Translations under genes and position numbers: made by a program
Assembly (NCBI GenBank): GCA_024643785.1
Contig: JAHEMI010000021.1
Coordinates: 1 to 32,046, forward strand
From: Burkholderiaceae bacterium
GTDB taxonomy: Bacteria > Pseudomonadota > Gammaproteobacteria > Burkholderiales > Burkholderiaceae_E
DNA: 32,046 bases
Direction: 5' to 3'
In this document: positions 26,311-32,046 of the stretch, in pieces
Layout: every line of letters begins with the position of its first letter
How positions within the stretch are numbered: position 1 is the stretch's first letter
The notes under the pieces: generated by a model
Told to the model about the DNA's origin: nothing
The model's database searches: none
Seen by the model: only the letters and a program-made list of their open reading frames with translations

Positions 26311-26345
26311 TCGGCAACAACGAGTTCAATTTTCAAGGCACTGCC

Positions 26346-28952
<2,607 letters not shown>

Positions 28953-29011
28953 GCGGGTCGCGTTTATGTTTTACTAGACACCTTTCTACTGAAAACAGGT
29001 AGGTGGGGCCA

Positions 29012-31276
29012 GTGAAATTCCGCTTTCCGATCGTGATCATCGACGAGGACTGGAAGTCCGATTCCGCCAGCGGGCTAGGCGTGCGGGCTCTTGCCAAGGC
29101 CATCGAAGAGCTGGGCATGGACGTCGTGGGGGGCTTCACCTACGTCGACGTCGCGATGGTCGCGCACCAGGCGGCCAGGGCCGGGGCCTTCATAGTTTCG
29201 ATCGACGACGAGGAAATCGCCGAGGACGGGGCCGAGAGCGAAGCCATCCTCGACCTGCGCAAGTTCATCGAGGAGACGCGGCGGCGCAACGAGCACATCC
29301 CGATCTTCCTGTTCGGCGAGACCCGCACGTCGCAGCACATCCCCAACGACATCCTGCGCGAGCTCCACGGTTTCATCCACATGTTCGAGGACACGCCGGA
29401 GTTCGTGGCCCGCTACATCATCCGCGAGGCCAACAACTACCTCAACGCGCTCGCCCCGCCGTTCTTCCGCGAACTGGTCAATTACGCCCACGACGGTTCC
29501 TATTCGTGGCACTGTCCGGGACACTCCGGCGGTGTGGCGTTCCTCAAGAGCCCGGTCGGGCAGATGTTCCACCAGTTCTTCGGCGAGAACATGCTGCGCG
29601 CCGACGTCTGCAACGCGGTCGACGAGCTCGGCCAGTTGCTCGACCACACCGGACCGGTTGCCGCTTCGGAGCACAACGCGGCCCGCATCTTCGGCTGCGA
29701 CCACCTGTTCTTCGTCACCAACGGCACCTCGACTTCGAACAAGATCGTCTGGCACGCCAACCTCGGCTCGAACGACGTGGTGCTGGTCGACCGCAACTGC
29801 CACAAGTCGATCCTGCACGCGATCATGATGACCGGCACGGTGCCGATCTTCCTCCAGCCGACCCGCAACCATCTCGGGATCATCGGCCCGATTCCGCTCG
29901 AGGAGTTCGATCCCGAGAACATCCGGCGCAAGATCGAGGCCAACCCGCTGATCCGCAACAAGAAAGTGCAGCCGCGGGTGATGACCATTACCCAATCGAC
30001 CTATGACGGCGTGATCTACAACGTCGAGCGCATCAAGCAGACGCTCGGCAACTACATCGAGAACCTGCACTTCGATGAGGCCTGGCTGCCGCACGCCACG
30101 TTCCACGATTTCTATCACGAGTTCCACGCCATCGGGCCCAACCGGCCGCGCAGCAAGGACGCGATGATCTTCGCGACCCAGTCGACCCACAAGCTGCTGG
30201 CCGGACTGTCGCAGGCCTCGCAGATCCTGGTCCAGGACTCGGAAACCAGGCACCTTGACCGCTACCGCTTCAACGAGGCCTACCTGATGCATACCTCGAC
30301 CAGCCCGCAGTACGCGATCATCGCTTCGTGCGACGTCGCCGCGGCGATGATGGAGCCGCCGGGGGGCCGGGCGCTGGTCGAGGAATCGATCTTCGAGTCG
30401 CTCGAGTTCCGCCGTGCGATGCGCAAGGTCGACGCCGAATACGGCGACTCGTGGTGGTTCCAGGTCTGGGGACCGCGCGGTCTCGCCGAGTCGGGCATCG
30501 GCAAGCGCGACAAGTGGTTCCTGAAGTCGAGCGACAAGTGGCACGGCTTCGGCAAGCTGGTCACGAACTTCACCATGCTCGATCCGATCAAGGCGACCAT
30601 CGTCACTCCCGGGCTGGACATCAACGGCCGTTTCTCCTCCTGGGGAATCCCGGCTTCGATCGCCACCAAGTACCTTGCCGAGCACGGCGTCGTGGTCGAG
30701 AAGACCGGGCTGTACTCGTTCTTCGTGATGTTCACGATCGGCATCACCAAGGGACGCTGGAATACCCTGGTGACCGAACTCCAGCAGTTCAAGACCGACT
30801 ACGATTCCAACCAGCCGCTGTGGCGGGTGATGCCGGAATTCGTCCAGGCCCATCCGCAGTACGAGCGCGTCGGCCTGCGCGACCTGGCACAGCAGATCCA
30901 CGAGGAATACCGGCGCTGCGACGTGGCCCGGGTGACCACCGAGATGTATCTCTCGGCCATGGAGCCGGTGATGAGGCCGTCGACAGCCTTCGAATGCCTC
31001 GCCCACCGGCAGGTCGAGCGGGTGCCAATCGACGAGCTCGAGGGCCGGGTGACCACCATGCTGGTGACGCCCTATCCGCCGGGAATCCCGCTGCTGATTC
31101 CGGGCGAGAGGTTCAACCGCACGATCGTCGAATATCTGAAGTTCGCGCGCGGCTTCAACCAGAAATTCCCGGGCTTCGACACCGACGTCCACGGACTGGT
31201 GGTCGAACGCCGCGAGGGCGTCGATCACTATTTCGTCGACTGCGTCTCGGAGTCATACCTCGCCGGGAAGGGCTAG
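29012..31276 (+). CDS. Class-I Orn/Lys/Arg decarboxylase, AdiA-like
   Basis: The protein is 754 aa from the GTG at 29012; another in-frame GTG at 29003 adds three residues. The first ~130 residues form the receiver-like wing domain (FRFPIVIIDEDWKSDSASGLG, SIDDEE). The PLP domain has HCPGHSGGVAFLKSP, GENMLRADV, VTNGTSTSNKI and DRNCHKS, then D355-E-A-W and the Schiff-base lysine K394 in TQSTHKLLAGLSQAS. A C-terminal domain follows, ending in the PYPPGIPLLIPGE segment. DEAW and the GHxGGVAF block resemble arginine decarboxylase AdiA (755 aa) more than lysine or ornithine enzymes, so arginine to agmatine is the leading guess. Substrate is unproven. It starts about 60 bases after clpB. No antiporter gene is adjacent. 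Confidence 0.9.
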   Translation: MKFRFPIVIIDEDWKSDSASGLGVRALAKAIEELGMDVVGGFTYVDVAMVAHQAARAGAFIVSIDDEEIAEDGAESEAILDLRKFIEETRRRNEHIPIFLFGETRTSQHIPNDILRELHGFIHMFEDTPEFVARYIIREANNYLNALAPPFFRELVNYAHDGSYSWHCPGHSGGVAFLKSPVGQMFHQFFGENMLRADVCNAVDELGQLLDHTGPVAASEHNAARIFGCDHLFFVTNGTSTSNKIVWHANLGSNDVVLVDRNCHKSILHAIMMTGTVPIFLQPTRNHLGIIGPIPLEEFDPENIRRKIEANPLIRNKKVQPRVMTITQSTYDGVIYNVERIKQTLGNYIENLHFDEAWLPHATFHDFYHEFHAIGPNRPRSKDAMIFATQSTHKLLAGLSQASQILVQDSETRHLDRYRFNEAYLMHTSTSPQYAIIASCDVAAAMMEPPGGRALVEESIFESLEFRRAMRKVDAEYGDSWWFQVWGPRGLAESGIGKRDKWFLKSSDKWHGFGKLVTNFTMLDPIKATIVTPGLDINGRFSSWGIPASIATKYLAEHGVVVEKTGLYSFFVMFTIGITKGRWNTLVTELQQFKTDYDSNQPLWRVMPEFVQAHPQYERVGLRDLAQQIHEEYRRCDVARVTTEMYLSAMEPVMRPSTAFECLAHRQVERVPIDELEGRVTTMLVTPYPPGIPLLIPGERFNRTIVEYLKFARGFNQKFPGFDTDVHGLVVERREGVDHYFVDCVSESYLAGKG

Positions 31277-31314
31277 CCGGGCGCGTTCTGGCGGCCAGAC
31301 GGACGGGGCGCGCT

Positions 31315-31935
31315 TCAGGGAGCTTCGTCGGGCGGCCAGTAGGGCTCTTGTTCGCCGAGCGGGGTCGCGGCCTGCTTGGCAAGTCCGGTGCGCGCCCCGG
31401 CGTGCTTGGCGGCGGTGTTGCTGGTGCGCCCGCCGATGCGCAGCACCTTGCGCTGCTCCGGGGTCATCGATTCGTAACGTTGCCACTGGCTGACCCGTTC
31501 CTGCGATGGCAGCTGCCGGGCCAGGCGGAAATTGGCGCGAGCCAGCTTGCGCTGCGCCGGAGTCAGCGCGGCCCAGTCGACGATCCGGCTCCTGACCTTG
31601 ACCTGCTGCTCCGGCGTGAGCTTCGGAAACTTTGCCGCCAGTGATACCCAGTTGCGTTTTTCCTGCGGCGACCAGGAATTCCATTGCGCCTCGAAGGGCT
31701 GCAACAGGCTTTGCGCCGGCTCGCCCAGCGCAGCCCAGAGCGGTCCGCCGGTGGCCGCCGGGACCGCCTTTCGTCCGGTCTTGACGGCCGGCGCCGCCTT
31801 GGCCTGGGCGGGGCCGGCGCTAGCGGCAGCGGGAGCGCCAGCCGCCGCCGGCGCGCTCGCCTGGGCGAGCGCCAGGGTAGCCGCTGTCAGCGCGGCTATT
31901 GCCAGCGCCGTGCCGGGCCAGCCGCTGCTCCTCAT
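31315..31935 (-). CDS. DUF3106-like exported protein
   Basis: The protein is 206 aa. A signal peptide is visible: basic start, hydrophobic ALAIAALTAATLALAQASA (about residues 10-28), then an Ala/Pro-rich linker to about residue 60. The conserved part has evenly spaced short motifs around Trp and Arg: AQWNSWSPQEKRNWVSLAAKF, LTPEQQVKVRSRIVDWAALTPAQR and a third MTPEQRK. This repeated L/M-[ST]-P-x-Q-R/Q pattern is typical of DUF3106. The function is unknown; a periplasmic location is inferred. The ATG overlaps the stop of the upstream gene (ATGA, 31932-31935), so the two are co-translated. It converges on the decarboxylase. Confidence 0.82.
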   Translation of the reverse strand: MRSSGWPGTALAIAALTAATLALAQASAPAAAGAPAAASAGPAQAKAAPAVKTGRKAVPAATGGPLWAALGEPAQSLLQPFEAQWNSWSPQEKRNWVSLAAKFPKLTPEQQVKVRSRIVDWAALTPAQRKLARANFRLARQLPSQERVSQWQRYESMTPEQRKVLRIGGRTSNTAAKHAGARTGLAKQAATPLGEQEPYWPPDEAP

Positions 31936-32046
31936 TCCCGGGAGTTCTTCAGGAAGACGCCAAAGCCATTGTCGGCGTAGGCGGAGATCGGCACGTCGTC
32001 GAGCAGCACCGCAGTGTCGAGGTCCGCGACCTCCCTGGTCCGCAGC
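31932..32046 (-). CDS. C-terminal end of a DUF3619-like protein (cut by window)
   Basis: Thirty-seven complete codons precede the TGA at 31934-31932; the gene begins beyond the right edge of the window. The visible tail, with DLDTAVLLDDVPISAYAD and the closing FGVFLKNSRE, resembles the C-terminus of DUF3619 proteins, which I recall being encoded next to DUF3106 and a sigma factor in Burkholderiales. The four-base overlap with the DUF3106 start supports a real coding end. The family call rests on a short tail and on context. Confidence 0.6.
   Translation of the reverse strand, partial: LRTREVADLDTAVLLDDVPISAYADNGFGVFLKNSRE

Noticed and set aside
28953-29011. Promoter between clpB and the decarboxylase
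   Set aside because: The 59-base gap is AT-richer, but no -35/-10 pair with acceptable spacing could be placed.
29075-31228. A 717-codon minus-strand frame antisense to the decarboxylase
   Set aside because: Shadow frame; the decarboxylase motifs are on the plus strand and intact.

Overview
The window is a dense, high-GC stretch of bacterial chromosome. Its gene content and order (rpsF-priB-rpsR-rplI-dnaB; phoH near alaC-hom-thrC; mobB-moeA-moaD-moaE; clpB; a DUF3106/DUF3619 pair at the end) suggest a betaproteobacterium, most likely Burkholderiales or a relative. This assignment comes from family and synteny recall, not from a database search. Twenty-five CDS are listed, two of them cut by the window edges. 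I see no tRNA, rRNA, CRISPR array, insertion sequence, phage gene or attachment site. No gap between genes exceeds 300 bases; the largest are about 100-140 bases.

Layout. 1-6412 (+): recC (3' part), recB and recD, joined by 4-base start/stop overlaps, encode the RecBCD helicase-nuclease for double-strand-break repair. 6432-11922 (-): a same-strand run read as dgkA, a Tat-signal small subunit, a GMC flavoprotein, a membrane-anchored lipase-like hydrolase and the ABC-F protein uup. 11909-15096 (+): a near-consensus promoter inside the 5' end of dgkA leads into rpsF, priB, rpsR and rplI; a terminator-like hairpin follows, then dnaB. 15156-17327 (-): phoH (PIN + PhoH ATPase) and a Mth938-like gene, divergent from the next block. 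17456-21511 (+): alaC, hom, thrC (alanine and threonine synthesis). 21532-22125 (-): a PlsC-type acyltransferase. 22228-25091 (+): mobB, moeA, moaD, moaE (molybdenum cofactor) and then crcB (fluoride export). 25110-26237 (-): an OYE-type flavin oxidoreductase. 26346-31276 (+): clpB behind a sigma-32-like promoter, then a class-I Orn/Lys/Arg decarboxylase with AdiA-like motifs. 31315-32046 (-): DUF3106 and the end of a DUF3619-like gene.

Most of the window is conserved housekeeping sequence and I found no convincing undescribed system. The items most worth a second look are the structured leader and promoter of the rpsF operon, the Tat small subunit/GMC/lipase cluster (a possible exported oxidoreductase of unknown substrate), the clpB heat-shock promoter, a perfect 12-bp hairpin between alaC and hom, and a possible near-leaderless dnaB start. 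Very long open frames antisense to recB, uup, clpB and the decarboxylase are coding-bias shadows and were rejected.
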